Shown: positions 7,234 through 14,412 of the stretch, piece after piece
How positions within the stretch are numbered: position 1 is the stretch's first letter
How the letters are laid out: each line of letters begins with the position of its first letter
Assembly: GCA_036351435.1 (NCBI GenBank)
Contig: JAZBPA010000056.1
Location: 1 to 15,487 of the forward strand
Length of the DNA: 15,487 nt
Reading direction: 5' to 3'
From: JAAUQA01 sp036351435
GTDB lineage: Bacteria > Pseudomonadota > Gammaproteobacteria > Competibacterales > Competibacteraceae
The notes under the pieces: generated by a model
The model's database searches: none
The model's input: only the letters and a program-made list of their open reading frames with translations
Told to the model about the DNA's origin: nothing
Translations under genes and position numbers: made by a program

Positions 7234-7782
7234 CTACCGTCGCCTCAATTCGTTTTTCTCCAACACCTCCAGTGCCGCATTCAGTTCCTGTAGGCGTTGC
7301 CGGTTTCCTCCGCGATCCGGATGATGGCGCATAGCCAACCGGCGATATTGACGCTTGATCGTGGCGAAATCGACCGGGTCGGTCAATTCTAATACGGCCA
7401 AGGCGCTTTGGCGGTTATCTTGACTGTGATACCCATCCCAGAACTTTTTCAGCAATTGCACAACATCGGCGTTGGTGGTGTTATCCAGGTGAGAAAGATC
7501 GGCGTAATAGGCATGTAAATAATCGGGTTCGGTCAATCCTTCCTGCCCCGGTTGATAAGGTTCTAAAGCGATGCGTAAGGGATCAATGCAAAGCTGGGCG
7601 CTTTGCTCTTGCCGAAACCGACCGCGCAATGCGTACAAAACATGAAAGAGTTGGAAATGGCCGCGAAATAAGGTCAACGGATCCAGCAAATTTTCGAATC
7701 CGAGTGCCTTGAGGAAGGTGTGTTCGTCCAACCCATCGGGATGATCTTGCAATATCGCCAAAACCTCGTTTTCAGAGATCAT
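7234..7782 (-). CDS. DnaJ-related protein with C-terminal J domain
   Basis: A 182-residue J-domain protein. The N-terminal part (about 1-125) matches my memory of the 'DnaJ-related' N-terminal domain: ENEVLAILQDHPDGLDEHTFLKAL, then FRGHFQLFHVLYALR. A compact J domain occupies about 122-182, with helix II KRQYRRLAMRHHPDRGG and the diagnostic HPD at 154-156, which stimulates Hsp70 ATPase in characterised J-proteins. There is no Gly/Phe region, zinc finger or client domain, so it is a class III J-protein. The ATG (7780-7782) lies inside the end of the anti-sigma-like gene (11-nt overlap) without a clear ribosome binding site, implying translational coupling. A two-Hsp70 operon starts about 1.6 kb downstream on the same strand, making those ATPases or DnaK possible partners (inference). 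Confidence 0.9.
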   Translation of the reverse strand: MISENEVLAILQDHPDGLDEHTFLKALGFENLLDPLTLFRGHFQLFHVLYALRGRFRQEQSAQLCIDPLRIALEPYQPGQEGLTEPDYLHAYYADLSHLDNTTNADVVQLLKKFWDGYHSQDNRQSALAVLELTDPVDFATIKRQYRRLAMRHHPDRGGNRQRLQELNAALEVLEKNELRRR

Positions 7783-8458
7783 CTGAAAGTTGCTCGGGCA
7801 GATCGAAATGTGCGGGAAGCGGATAATCCGGATAGTGGCGCTTGAATTCCTCTAAACCGGCTTTCGCTTCCGCATCACGCCCCTTTCGGCGCAGCGCGGC
7901 GATTTCCTGCAACCAAACCAGCGGGGCACGGCTGAACTTGGGCTGCCCCTGTCGGTCGCTACGTTTTTCTGCTTCCGCACGTCCACGTATTTCTTCCTGT
8001 TCCCGCAAGGGCGCTGGGGCAGGGATGGACTCAGGAATTACACGGTGCTGTTCTAGCTGATCAGAACTATTTTCTCTATCGCCCAGACGCTGCAGTTGAG
8101 ACTCAGCGTCTGGGCGGGGGGCGGGAGTCGCAATATCGGCTTTTTTCTCGGAAGCCATCGTTCGGGAACCAAGGCCGGATTGGGCTTCAAATTGAGGGGT
8201 CTGTAGAGCAGACGGTTCCGGCGAATGCGGCATTTCTCGATCCATTGTGCGCACCAGCCCGATGCCCAACACTAATACTGCGGCCATCGCTACCGGCACA
8301 GGCCATCGCCGCGTTTTTGTTGCTGACGGCTGCACAGGCTGACGCGCTGCTTGCAACAACCGATTATCCAAGTCAGTCGATGGGACTGGCTGAGGGATTT
8401 TGCGATATAAAGCAGAAATCTCATCGTCCCAATCCGAATGATCATTGCGTTCGTTCAT
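7772..8458 (-). CDS. anti-sigma-factor-like single-pass membrane protein
   Basis: A 228-residue protein. A short acidic N-terminus (1-40, with SDWDDEISALYRKIPQPVPSTDLDNRLLQAAR) is followed by KTRR and one transmembrane helix at about 52-70. The basic residues before the helix put the N-terminus in the cytoplasm. A low-complexity charged linker (about 75-175) leads to a C-terminal motif WLQEIAALRRKGRDAEAKAGLEEFKRHYPDYPL, which often ends proteobacterial anti-sigma-like proteins. No zinc-binding H-x3-C-x2-C is present, so it would be a non-ZAS type. The ATG overlaps the sigma factor stop as ATGA. Position, topology and coupling support a role in holding the sigma factor at the membrane; direct binding is inferred. 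Confidence 0.75.
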   Translation of the reverse strand: MNERNDHSDWDDEISALYRKIPQPVPSTDLDNRLLQAARQPVQPSATKTRRWPVPVAMAAVLVLGIGLVRTMDREMPHSPEPSALQTPQFEAQSGLGSRTMASEKKADIATPAPRPDAESQLQRLGDRENSSDQLEQHRVIPESIPAPAPLREQEEIRGRAEAEKRSDRQGQPKFSRAPLVWLQEIAALRRKGRDAEAKAGLEEFKRHYPDYPLPAHFDLPEQLSDDL

Positions 8459-9057
8459 GCTAACGCTCCGAGCCCCTGCCGGAGCTTGGCGACGGCATAG
8501 CGCAACCGGCTTTTGGCGGTTTCGCGATTAACGCCGGTGACTTCCGCGATGGCGTCCAGCGACAGCCCGCCTTCCTCACGGAGCAGAAAGGCTTCCCGTT
8601 GCGTTTCCGGCAGAGCGTTGAGCAATTGTAACAACTGTTCCGCTTGCCCGCGGCGTTCCGCCTGCTGCTCGGGTTGTTCACAAGCCGGGGTCGGGATCGC
8701 TGTCCATTCGGCATCGTTGCAGTCCACAGCTGGGATAGTGCGAGACTGGGCACGGTAGTAATCGACCAAGCGATTGTGGGCCAAGCGGTATAAGTAGGTG
8801 GTGAAACGGGCTTGCGCAGTATAATTGGCACGTGCATTAATTACTTTCAGCCACACATCTTGAAACAGCTCCTCAGCTACCGCTGTTGTGCTGCATTGAC
8901 GTAAGCAATAACGATACAAAGCCCCTTTGTGCCGGACATAAAGCTGTTCGAAGGCAGCCGTTTCGCCGTTGCGATAACGCAGCATCAGGACTTCATCAGT
9001 CTCGTTACTTGGCTTGGAAACCGCTTGAAGCGGGGTGGCCGATGCACTGGATAGCAT
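8455..9057 (-). CDS. ECF-family RNA polymerase sigma factor
   Basis: A 200-residue group 4 sigma factor. Region 2 is at about 36-105 (AFEQLYVRHKGALYRYCLRQ, AEELFQDVWLKV, FTTYLYRLAHNRLVDYYR). A linker of about 35 residues follows, then region 4 at about 140-193 with LPETQREAFLLREEGGLSLDAIAE and a helix-turn-helix ending TAKSRLRYAVAKLR. Region 3 is absent, as expected. It directs RNA polymerase to promoters that cannot be deduced here. It is followed by, and overlaps by ATGA, the anti-sigma-like gene. The ATG at 9055-9057 has no clear ribosome binding site, and an in-frame ATG at residue 25 would still keep region 2, so the first 24 residues are uncertain. The permease gene ends 23 nt upstream. 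Confidence 0.93.
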   Translation of the reverse strand: MLSSASATPLQAVSKPSNETDEVLMLRYRNGETAAFEQLYVRHKGALYRYCLRQCSTTAVAEELFQDVWLKVINARANYTAQARFTTYLYRLAHNRLVDYYRAQSRTIPAVDCNDAEWTAIPTPACEQPEQQAERRGQAEQLLQLLNALPETQREAFLLREEGGLSLDAIAEVTGVNRETAKSRLRYAVAKLRQGLGALA

Positions 9058-9080
9058 AAGTATGGACGGTCGCTAAGCGC

Positions 9081-9881
9081 CTATTCCCCCGTTTGCAATA
9101 GCAGACCCCGTCGCCGGGCCAAGCGAAAAGTCCCCAGAAACACCGCGATGCCAACCCCCAGATATAAGACATTGAGCGCGATGGCATAGAGCATGAAATC
9201 AACGCGGAAGCGCTGTTCTAACAAAATGGTCCGCATCCCTTCAAACACATAACTGGAGGGCAGCAACCAGGCAAGCGCCTGCATCCAGTCCGGCAAAATC
9301 GCAACCGGGTAATAGACCGCGCTAATTGGAGCGATAGCAAATACCGCCACCCAAGCAATGCTTTCGGCACCTACCCCGTGGCGTAGAACCAGTGCAGTGA
9401 CCACCAAACCGATCGCCCAGCCCATCACCATCAAGTTGGTGAAAAAGCCTAGCAGTGGCAAGCCAAGTTCAAACAGCGAAAACCCATACAACGGGATTGC
9501 GAGTAATGCAGCGGTACCGACGCCGATCAAGGTGCGAATTAGGCTGATGGTCATCAGTGAACCGATCAGTTCGATAGGCCGCAGCGGGCTAACGAAAAGA
9601 TGGCCCAAATTGCGCGAGTGTAATTCTTCAAAAAACACGACGGACAAACCCAGTTGTCCGCGAAATAGCACGTCCCACAACAACACCCCGGATAGCAATA
9701 TCCCACCAGCGTGGCTTAATAAGGCGCTGTCAGTGGCGAAAAACTGGGTAATAAAACCCCACAACACTACCTGCACTGTAGGCCAGTAAGCCAGTTCCAA
9801 CACTCGTGGCCAGGAACTGCGCAGTAAGTAAACATAACGCAATACCATTGCGCCGATGCGCTGGACCGAAAAACCGCTCAT
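9081..9881 (-). CDS. ABC-2 type transporter permease
   Basis: A 266-residue inner-membrane permease with about six hydrophobic helices, near 32-48, 58-75, 105-131, 138-166, 174-196 and 229-252. The segment EELHSRNLGHLFVSPLRPIEL (85-105) matches the cytoplasmic coupling helix of ABC-2 exporters such as NodJ and the drug or polysaccharide exporters. Its ATG overlaps the ATPase stop as ATGA, with GGAAG 7 nt upstream. With the preceding ATPase it forms a simple one-permease, one-ATPase exporter, probably a homodimer of each. Substrate unknown. Confidence 0.92.
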   Translation of the reverse strand: MSGFSVQRIGAMVLRYVYLLRSSWPRVLELAYWPTVQVVLWGFITQFFATDSALLSHAGGILLSGVLLWDVLFRGQLGLSVVFFEELHSRNLGHLFVSPLRPIELIGSLMTISLIRTLIGVGTAALLAIPLYGFSLFELGLPLLGFFTNLMVMGWAIGLVVTALVLRHGVGAESIAWVAVFAIAPISAVYYPVAILPDWMQALAWLLPSSYVFEGMRTILLEQRFRVDFMLYAIALNVLYLGVGIAVFLGTFRLARRRGLLLQTGE

Positions 9882-10627
9882 ACGGTGACTTCCCCGCTAC
9901 GCAACCCACGGGCGATGTCCAGGAACACTTCTTCCATATCCTGCCGTCCATAACGCCGAATCAATTCATGCGGTGCGCCTGTGTCCACAATATGCCCGGC
10001 GCGCAGCATGATGACTTGATCACACAACCGTTCTACTTCACTCATGTTATGGGAGGCGAGTAGCAGGGTAGCTCCACTACGGCGTTGGTAATCTTTGAGA
10101 ATGCCGCGCATCCTATCAGCAGTGTCGGGGTCCAGTGACGCGGTCGGTTCATCCAGCAACAGCACTTCAGGCTCATTTAACAGCGCCTTGGCTAACGCGA
10201 CTCGGGTGCGTTGACCGGCAGAAAGACTGCGGTAAGGACGACGCAAAAACGGTTCTATCGCTAATTCTTCAGCTAATGAATGCACCCGCGCGCGGATATG
10301 ACGCATTCCGTAAAGCTTGGCGTATACCGTTAAGTTTTCCGCGACCGTCAACCGTTGCGGCAAATCGACGTAGGGTGATGAGAAATTCATGCGCGGCAAG
10401 ACGCGATAGCGGTGACGCAATATGTCTTCGTCCAAAATACGAACGCTGCCGCTACTGGGCAGTAGCAATCCTAATAACATGGCAATGGTGGTGGTTTTAC
10501 CGGCGCCGTTACCGCCTAACAACGCACAGGTACTGTTGCGCTCCACTTCGAAACTAATACTATTGACTGCTTGTACTGCGTCGTACTGTTTGCTCAGGTT
10601 TTCTACTTGAATGACAGCATCAGGCAT
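9878..10627 (-). CDS. ABC transporter ATP-binding protein
   Basis: A 249-residue ATPase for the ABC-2 permease that follows. Walker A is GGNGAGKT (38-45), the signature is LSAGQ (135-139, normally LSGGQ), Walker B is VLLLDE (155-160) followed by the D-loop SLD, and the switch His is 193 in ASHNMSEVE. Where the Q-loop glutamine is expected the protein reads PRMNFSSPYVDLP (78-90), without an obvious Gln. The start is ATG at 10625-10627 with GGAAG 6 nt upstream; the first 8 nt overlap the Rieske gene. It would energise export in the inner membrane. The substrate class (drug, lipid, polysaccharide) is not evident. Confidence 0.93.
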   Translation of the reverse strand: MPDAVIQVENLSKQYDAVQAVNSISFEVERNSTCALLGGNGAGKTTTIAMLLGLLLPSSGSVRILDEDILRHRYRVLPRMNFSSPYVDLPQRLTVAENLTVYAKLYGMRHIRARVHSLAEELAIEPFLRRPYRSLSAGQRTRVALAKALLNEPEVLLLDEPTASLDPDTADRMRGILKDYQRRSGATLLLASHNMSEVERLCDQVIMLRAGHIVDTGAPHELIRRYGRQDMEEVFLDIARGLRSGEVTV

Positions 10628-11006
10628 CCGGATCTTCCAGTTCGTCCAAAGCGATCAGGACACCGTCTCGTACAGTAATATTGATTGTTTCCAAACTGCG
10701 GCTTTGACAGGGACCGGAGATGCAAAAACCATCGTGGATACGAAACTGAGCGCCGTGCAGGCCACACTGGATCAGAGTCTCAGTAAAATCTAGAAATTGA
10801 TCGGGTTGCCATTCCATGGGAGCTCCGGTATGTGGACAACGATTGCGATAGGCAAACACACCCTCTTTGGTGCGCACAACTAGAATATCCGCGTAATAAG
10901 CCGTTGATTCGGCAGAAAAACCTCTACTACTACCCACAGGGATTTCTTCTAGACGACACAGTATCTGCTCTGCATCACTTGATTGCAAATTACTCAACAT
11001 TGTCAT
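10620..11006 (-). CDS. Rieske [2Fe-2S] ferredoxin-like protein
   Basis: A 128-residue soluble Rieske protein with no signal peptide or membrane helix. Box 1 is CPH (C57, H59) and box 2 is CGLH (C81, H84), the four cluster ligands. A following GFCISGPCQSRSL segment is typical of small Rieske ferredoxins that pass electrons to oxygenases. Two starts are possible: ATG at 11004-11006, or ATG at 10998-11000, where an AGAG lies 7 nt upstream; the second would remove only two residues. No oxygenase or reductase gene lies nearby; it instead leads the ABC exporter and ECF sigma cluster, overlapping the ATPase gene by 8 nt. Its redox partner is unknown. Confidence 0.9.
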   Translation of the reverse strand: MTMLSNLQSSDAEQILCRLEEIPVGSSRGFSAESTAYYADILVVRTKEGVFAYRNRCPHTGAPMEWQPDQFLDFTETLIQCGLHGAQFRIHDGFCISGPCQSRSLETINITVRDGVLIALDELEDPDA

Positions 11007-11305
11007 TCTCTTTCGAGTCAGAGAGGTTCTTCACATCCGGCGAGGCTTGAAGCTTAGCCAACACCTGCAACATTTTTTCGATTCACTACGATCCCATTTG
11101 ACCCAGTTCTGCCTTGGGTAACCTTGAAGAACGACAAAGACTTCAATTGAGTCATGTTACGTATTCCCCAAGCTGGCATTGACACTGGCAATGATCTACC
11201 CATTCGACGTGTATAACCGACTACCGTTCCAAATTTGGGCAACACCTGTTTCCTAAGGCACTTCCTTCAACGGTCCCATACCGCATAAGAAAACCTTTTT
11301 CACAA
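11007..11305. other. intergenic gap between purN and the Rieske-led cluster
   Basis: About 300 bp that separates the end of purN from the start of the next minus-strand cluster. It is more AT-rich than the genes around it. It contains one doubtful small ORF (11054-11245, minus) and a perfect 6-bp inverted repeat TTGAAG/CTTCAA (11124-11129 and 11141-11146, 11-nt loop). I see no convincing terminator after purN and no well-matched promoter for the Rieske gene, although one must exist unless purMN transcripts read through. Confidence 0.5.
11054..11245 (-). CDS. doubtful 63-aa hypothetical ORF or gene remnant
   Basis: Starts with GTG at 11243-11245 and has AGGA 5 nt upstream. The predicted peptide is basic, with segments GYTRRMGRSLPVSMPAW and FFKVTQGRTGSNGIVV; I recognise no family. 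Composition is more AT-rich and codon use differs from the neighbouring genes. It could be a small gene, a decayed mobile-element fragment, or simply a leader without coding function. Confidence 0.2.
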   Translation of the reverse strand: MLPKFGTVVGYTRRMGRSLPVSMPAWGIRNMTQLKSLSFFKVTQGRTGSNGIVVNRKNVAGVG

Positions 11306-11962
11306 TCACGGCATTAATAGGCGAGGTTCGGCCAAAGGCTGTCCGTCGAACAGAACCTGATCCGCAGCCAAAGCAACCCGCCCTTCGGCGAACCAACGAA
11401 TCGCCAGCGGATAGATTTTATGCTCTTGTTCGAGAACCCGCGCGGCTAGGCGGTCGGGGTCATCACCCGATAATACGGGCACCCGGGCTTGCAAGATCAC
11501 CGGACCGCTGTCCAGTTCGGGGGTAACGAAGTGCACGCTGGCTCCATGTTCCTGCTCACCGGCGGCGAGCGCTCGCTCATGGGTGTGCAACCCACGATAT
11601 TTGGGCAATAGCGAAGGATGGATGTTGAGTAGTCGTCCTCCGTAATATTCGACGAATGCGGCGCTCAGCACCCGCATAAACCCCGCCAGAATCACCAACT
11701 CAGGCTTACAATCGTCGATCATTGCTTGCAAAGCGGTCTCGAAGTTTTGCCGGTCGGGATACGCCTTATGATCCAGCGTCAATGCTGGAACGCCGGACTG
11801 ACGGGCCCGTTCCAGCGCATAAACATCCGGTCGATTGCTGATCACGGCGCGGATATCCACCGGTAAATCGCCCTTGCCAGCGCCATCCAGAATCGCCTGC
11901 AAATTACTCCCTCGCCCGGAAACCAGTACCACTATCGGCAGTTTCCGCAACGATGCAGTCAT
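11306..11962 (-). CDS. purN: phosphoribosylglycinamide formyltransferase PurN
   Basis: Transfers a formyl group from 10-formyltetrahydrofolate to GAR in step 3 of purine synthesis, in the cytoplasm. The 218 residues carry the phosphate-binding GRGSN (16-20), and the catalytic triad Asn113 and His115 (LLNIHPSLLPKYRG) with Asp151 (ELDSGPVI), equivalent to N106, H108 and D144 of the E. coli enzyme. The length is normal (E. coli 212). The ATG overlaps the purM stop as ATGA (11959-11962), so the two are translationally coupled, the usual purMN arrangement. Confidence 0.97.
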   Translation of the reverse strand: MTASLRKLPIVVLVSGRGSNLQAILDGAGKGDLPVDIRAVISNRPDVYALERARQSGVPALTLDHKAYPDRQNFETALQAMIDDCKPELVILAGFMRVLSAAFVEYYGGRLLNIHPSLLPKYRGLHTHERALAAGEQEHGASVHFVTPELDSGPVILQARVPVLSGDDPDRLAARVLEQEHKIYPLAIRWFAEGRVALAADQVLFDGQPLAEPRLLMP

Positions 11963-13017
11963 GAGCGCATTTCCACTGCAGGTGCACCTTGACCGGGTTT
12001 GATTTCACCCATCACCCAAGCGGTTTCGCCAGAGTCTCGCAGAACCGTCAATGCTGTATCAACATCTTGCTCAGCAACGCAGATCACCATGCCCACGCCG
12101 TTGTTGAAGGTGCGCCACATCTCGCTGTCCGTCACACCGCCTTGTTGTTGTAACCAGTCGAACACTACAGGTCGTTGCCAAGTATTGGGATGAATTTCAG
12201 CCAGCATCTCATCGGGCAACACGCGGGGGAGGTTATCGGGTAATCCGCCGCCCGTCACATGGGCTAAGGCATGAACCTCGACAGTTTGCAGCAGTCGCAG
12301 CAAAGATTGAACATAGATGCGAGTCGGAGCCAGCAAGGCATCTGCCAGCGTACCGGATTCGAATAGGGTAGACAGCGACGTTTCAGTGACCGACAGAATT
12401 TTGCGAATTAACGAATAGCCGTTAGAGTGCGGCCCGGACGACGCCAAACCGATCAACACATCGCCGACGGCGACCCGACTACGGCCATCAATCAAGGCGT
12501 CTTTTTCAACTATCCCAACGCAAAAGCCGGCCAAATCGTAATCGCCACCGCTGTAAACTCCCGGCATTTCCGCCGTCTCACCCCCAACCAAAGCAGCGCC
12601 TGCTTGCGCGCAACCTTCGGCGATACCTTGAATTACCGCTGTAGCGGTATCCACATCTAATGCACCGGTGGCATAGTAATCCAGGAAAAACAACGGCTCG
12701 GCACCACTCACCACGATGTCGTTGACACACATAGCGACTAAATCAATGCCGATGGTGTCATACCGTTCCGCTTCTATAGCTAGTTTCAGCTTAGTGCCGA
12801 CACCGTCTGTGCCGGACACCAGCACGGGCTGCCGATAGCGATGCAGGGGCAATTCGAACAATGCACCGAATCCTCCAACAGAGCCTAACACCTCCGGACG
12901 TAGCGTTCGCGCCACGATCGGTTTGATCCGTTCTACCAGTCGATTACCGGCATCGATGTCCACCCCGGCATCGCGATAACTCAGCGGCGGCTGCCCTGGT
13001 TGTGCTTGATCTGCCAA
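11959..13017 (-). CDS. purM: phosphoribosylformylglycinamidine cyclo-ligase PurM (AIR synthetase)
   Basis: ATP-dependent ring closure of FGAM to AIR, step 5 of purine synthesis. The 352 residues hold the family's N-terminal LSYRDAGVDIDAGN (12-25), the signature SGTDGVGTKLKLA (68-80), DLVAMCVNDIVVSGAEPLFFLDYYATG (92-118) and GGETAEMPGVY. The length is normal (E. coli 345). The start is TTG at 13015-13017, supported by GGGGAGG (13025-13031) 7 nt upstream and by correct alignment of the N-terminus. It is the first gene of purMN, divergent from the phosphatidyltransferase gene; a short palindrome in its leader may be an operator. Confidence 0.97.
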   Translation of the reverse strand: MADQAQPGQPPLSYRDAGVDIDAGNRLVERIKPIVARTLRPEVLGSVGGFGALFELPLHRYRQPVLVSGTDGVGTKLKLAIEAERYDTIGIDLVAMCVNDIVVSGAEPLFFLDYYATGALDVDTATAVIQGIAEGCAQAGAALVGGETAEMPGVYSGGDYDLAGFCVGIVEKDALIDGRSRVAVGDVLIGLASSGPHSNGYSLIRKILSVTETSLSTLFESGTLADALLAPTRIYVQSLLRLLQTVEVHALAHVTGGGLPDNLPRVLPDEMLAEIHPNTWQRPVVFDWLQQQGGVTDSEMWRTFNNGVGMVICVAEQDVDTALTVLRDSGETAWVMGEIKPGQGAPAVEMRS

Positions 13018-13024
13018 GCGAATT

Positions 13025-13031
13025 CCTCCCC
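13025..13031 (-). promoter_or_regulatory. purM ribosome binding site fixing a TTG start
   Basis: GGGGAGG on the minus strand, 7 nt before TTG (13015-13017). No in-frame ATG or GTG lies nearby, so this site decides the start. Confidence 0.75.
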
Positions 13032-13036
13032 AAAAA

Positions 13037-13049
13037 GCGCAACTTGCGC
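13037..13049. promoter_or_regulatory. short palindrome, possible operator in the purM/phosphatidyltransferase divergent region
   Basis: GCGCAA-C-TTGCGC is a perfect 6-bp inverted repeat, and the sequence also reads as a tandem GCGCAACTT/GCGCAACTG. It lies just upstream of the purM ribosome binding site. It shares the GCAA...TTGC layout of enterobacterial PurR boxes but lacks their central spacing, so PurR control is only a possibility. Confidence 0.3.
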
Positions 13050-13101
13050 AACTGTGTTATGTTAGCATGGCTATTGTCGATAACCGTCAGTCGCCGCTAT
13101 C

Positions 13102-13665
13102 TTGAAACCCCGCGATATTCCAAATCTGATTACCGCTGCGCGCATCCTGCTGGTTCCGCCAATTCTGTGGCTGCTGCTGCAGGAGCGCTACAGCACGGTA
13201 TTGCTCTTGTTCCTGTTGGCCGGAGCGTCCGACGGGCTAGATGGGTTTCTGGCCAAACGTTTCGGCTGGTCCACTTATTTGGGCAGTATTCTAGACCCAT
13301 TGGCCGACAAGCTGTTACTGATGGGCGCTATTGTGGTGCTCGGTTGGCAAGGCAACTTACCGGTTTGGTTAGTCGTGCTAGTCATTTTACGGGATGTCGT
13401 CATTGTCAGCGGGGCGCTTAGTTATCATTATTTGATCGAGTCCTTCGAAGCGTCGCCGTTGTTTGTCAGTAAACTCAACACCGTTGTGCAAATCCTCTTA
13501 GTGTTGGCTATCCTATTCGACCAGGGCGTGATGGCATTGCCCGCACCGATACTGATTGGATTAATCGCCGGGGTGGCCTTGACCACCGTATCAAGCGGTG
13601 GCATTTACGTTTGGGAATGGGGGCGACGTGCCCTATCCAAAGGGAAACAGGCGAATGCCCCATAA
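13102..13665 (+). CDS. CDP-alcohol phosphatidyltransferase (PgsA / cardiolipin-synthase-like)
   Basis: A 187-residue polytopic membrane enzyme that condenses a CDP-diacylglycerol with an alcohol. The class motif spans 44-69: D44-x2-D47-G48-x2-A51-K52-x8-G61-x3-D65-x3-D69, with all four metal-binding Asp present but Lys52 where Arg is usual. N-terminal IPNLITAARI matches PgsA-type proteins. RDVVIVSGA (98-106) and the late SKLNTVVQ (123-130) resemble eukaryotic CRLS1-type cardiolipin synthase, so the acceptor may be glycerol-3-phosphate or phosphatidylglycerol. The start is TTG at 13102, because an in-frame stop lies at 13081 and no ATG intervenes; there is no strong ribosome binding site. It precedes hda by 27 nt and is probably co-transcribed. 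Confidence 0.88.
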   Translation: MKPRDIPNLITAARILLVPPILWLLLQERYSTVLLLFLLAGASDGLDGFLAKRFGWSTYLGSILDPLADKLLLMGAIVVLGWQGNLPVWLVVLVILRDVVIVSGALSYHYLIESFEASPLFVSKLNTVVQILLVLAILFDQGVMALPAPILIGLIAGVALTTVSSGGIYVWEWGRRALSKGKQANAP

Positions 13666-13692
13666 ATTATCTATCACGACTAAGACATCACC

Positions 13693-14412
13693 ATGCAACA
13701 GCTACCGCTTTTGCTGGAATTAAAAGAAAGCGCCACTTTCGAGAGCTTTGTGCTTGGCGCTAATACTGAAGTAGTCGAGACATTGCGTCGGTTATCCGGT
13801 AGCCCCTGGGAACCGCACATTTACCTGTGGGGGCCAGCAGGTACTGGTAAAAGTCATTTATTACAAGCAATTTGCCACACCGTCGGCGATCATGGCACCG
13901 GAGCGGTTTATCTGCCGTTGCAAACCATTGAGCAACTCCCTTGCGTGGTGTTGGATGGGTTGGAAAACTTAGCATTAGTCTGCATCGACGATGTGCAACG
14001 CATCGCTGGACGAGATGATTGGGAGCTGGCACTACGAAATCTGTTCGAGCGTGTTCAGGGCACGCAGGGGAGTTTAGTGATTACTGGCAACGCCGTCCCG
14101 CAAGAATTGGGTTTACACTTGTCGCAACTCAGCTCGCGCTTGGCCGGTTGCTTGTCGCTGGGCCTAAAACCGCTGAATGAGACGGAGATTTTGCAAGCCC
14201 TACGCCTGCGAGCCACACTTCGCGGGTTGCTATTGAGCCCAGAGGTCGAGCGGTATTTATTGCGCCACTACGGTCAACCGTTAGACCATCTGTTCGAGGC
14301 ATTGGAGCTTTTAGATCGGGCTTCGTTAGCGGCACAGCGTAAACTGACCGTGCCGTTTATAAGCCACGCTTTGAAGGAAGCCGGACTAGGCGAGGCAGTT
14401 AAATCCGACTAA
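13693..14412 (+). CDS. hda: DnaA regulatory inactivator Hda
   Basis: AAA+ protein that, with the DNA-loaded beta sliding clamp, promotes hydrolysis of DnaA-bound ATP and so blocks re-initiation. The 239 residues begin with the clamp-binding motif QQLPLLL (2-8). Walker A is GPAGTGKS (47-54), Walker B VCIDD (96-100), the arginine finger region LSSRL (Arg149), and the C-terminal LLDRASLAAQRKLTVPF (207-222) nearly matches E. coli Hda. Walker A here is canonical, unlike the E. coli REGAGRS version. The start ATG directly precedes the clamp motif. It converges with hemE; the two stop codons overlap. Confidence 0.95.
   Translation: MQQLPLLLELKESATFESFVLGANTEVVETLRRLSGSPWEPHIYLWGPAGTGKSHLLQAICHTVGDHGTGAVYLPLQTIEQLPCVVLDGLENLALVCIDDVQRIAGRDDWELALRNLFERVQGTQGSLVITGNAVPQELGLHLSQLSSRLAGCLSLGLKPLNETEILQALRLRATLRGLLLSPEVERYLLRHYGQPLDHLFEALELLDRASLAAQRKLTVPFISHALKEAGLGEAVKSD

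Noticed and set aside
10135..10557. 140-codon plus-strand ORF inside the ABC ATPase
   Set aside because: Antisense shadow of a gene with all ATPase motifs; no family resemblance.
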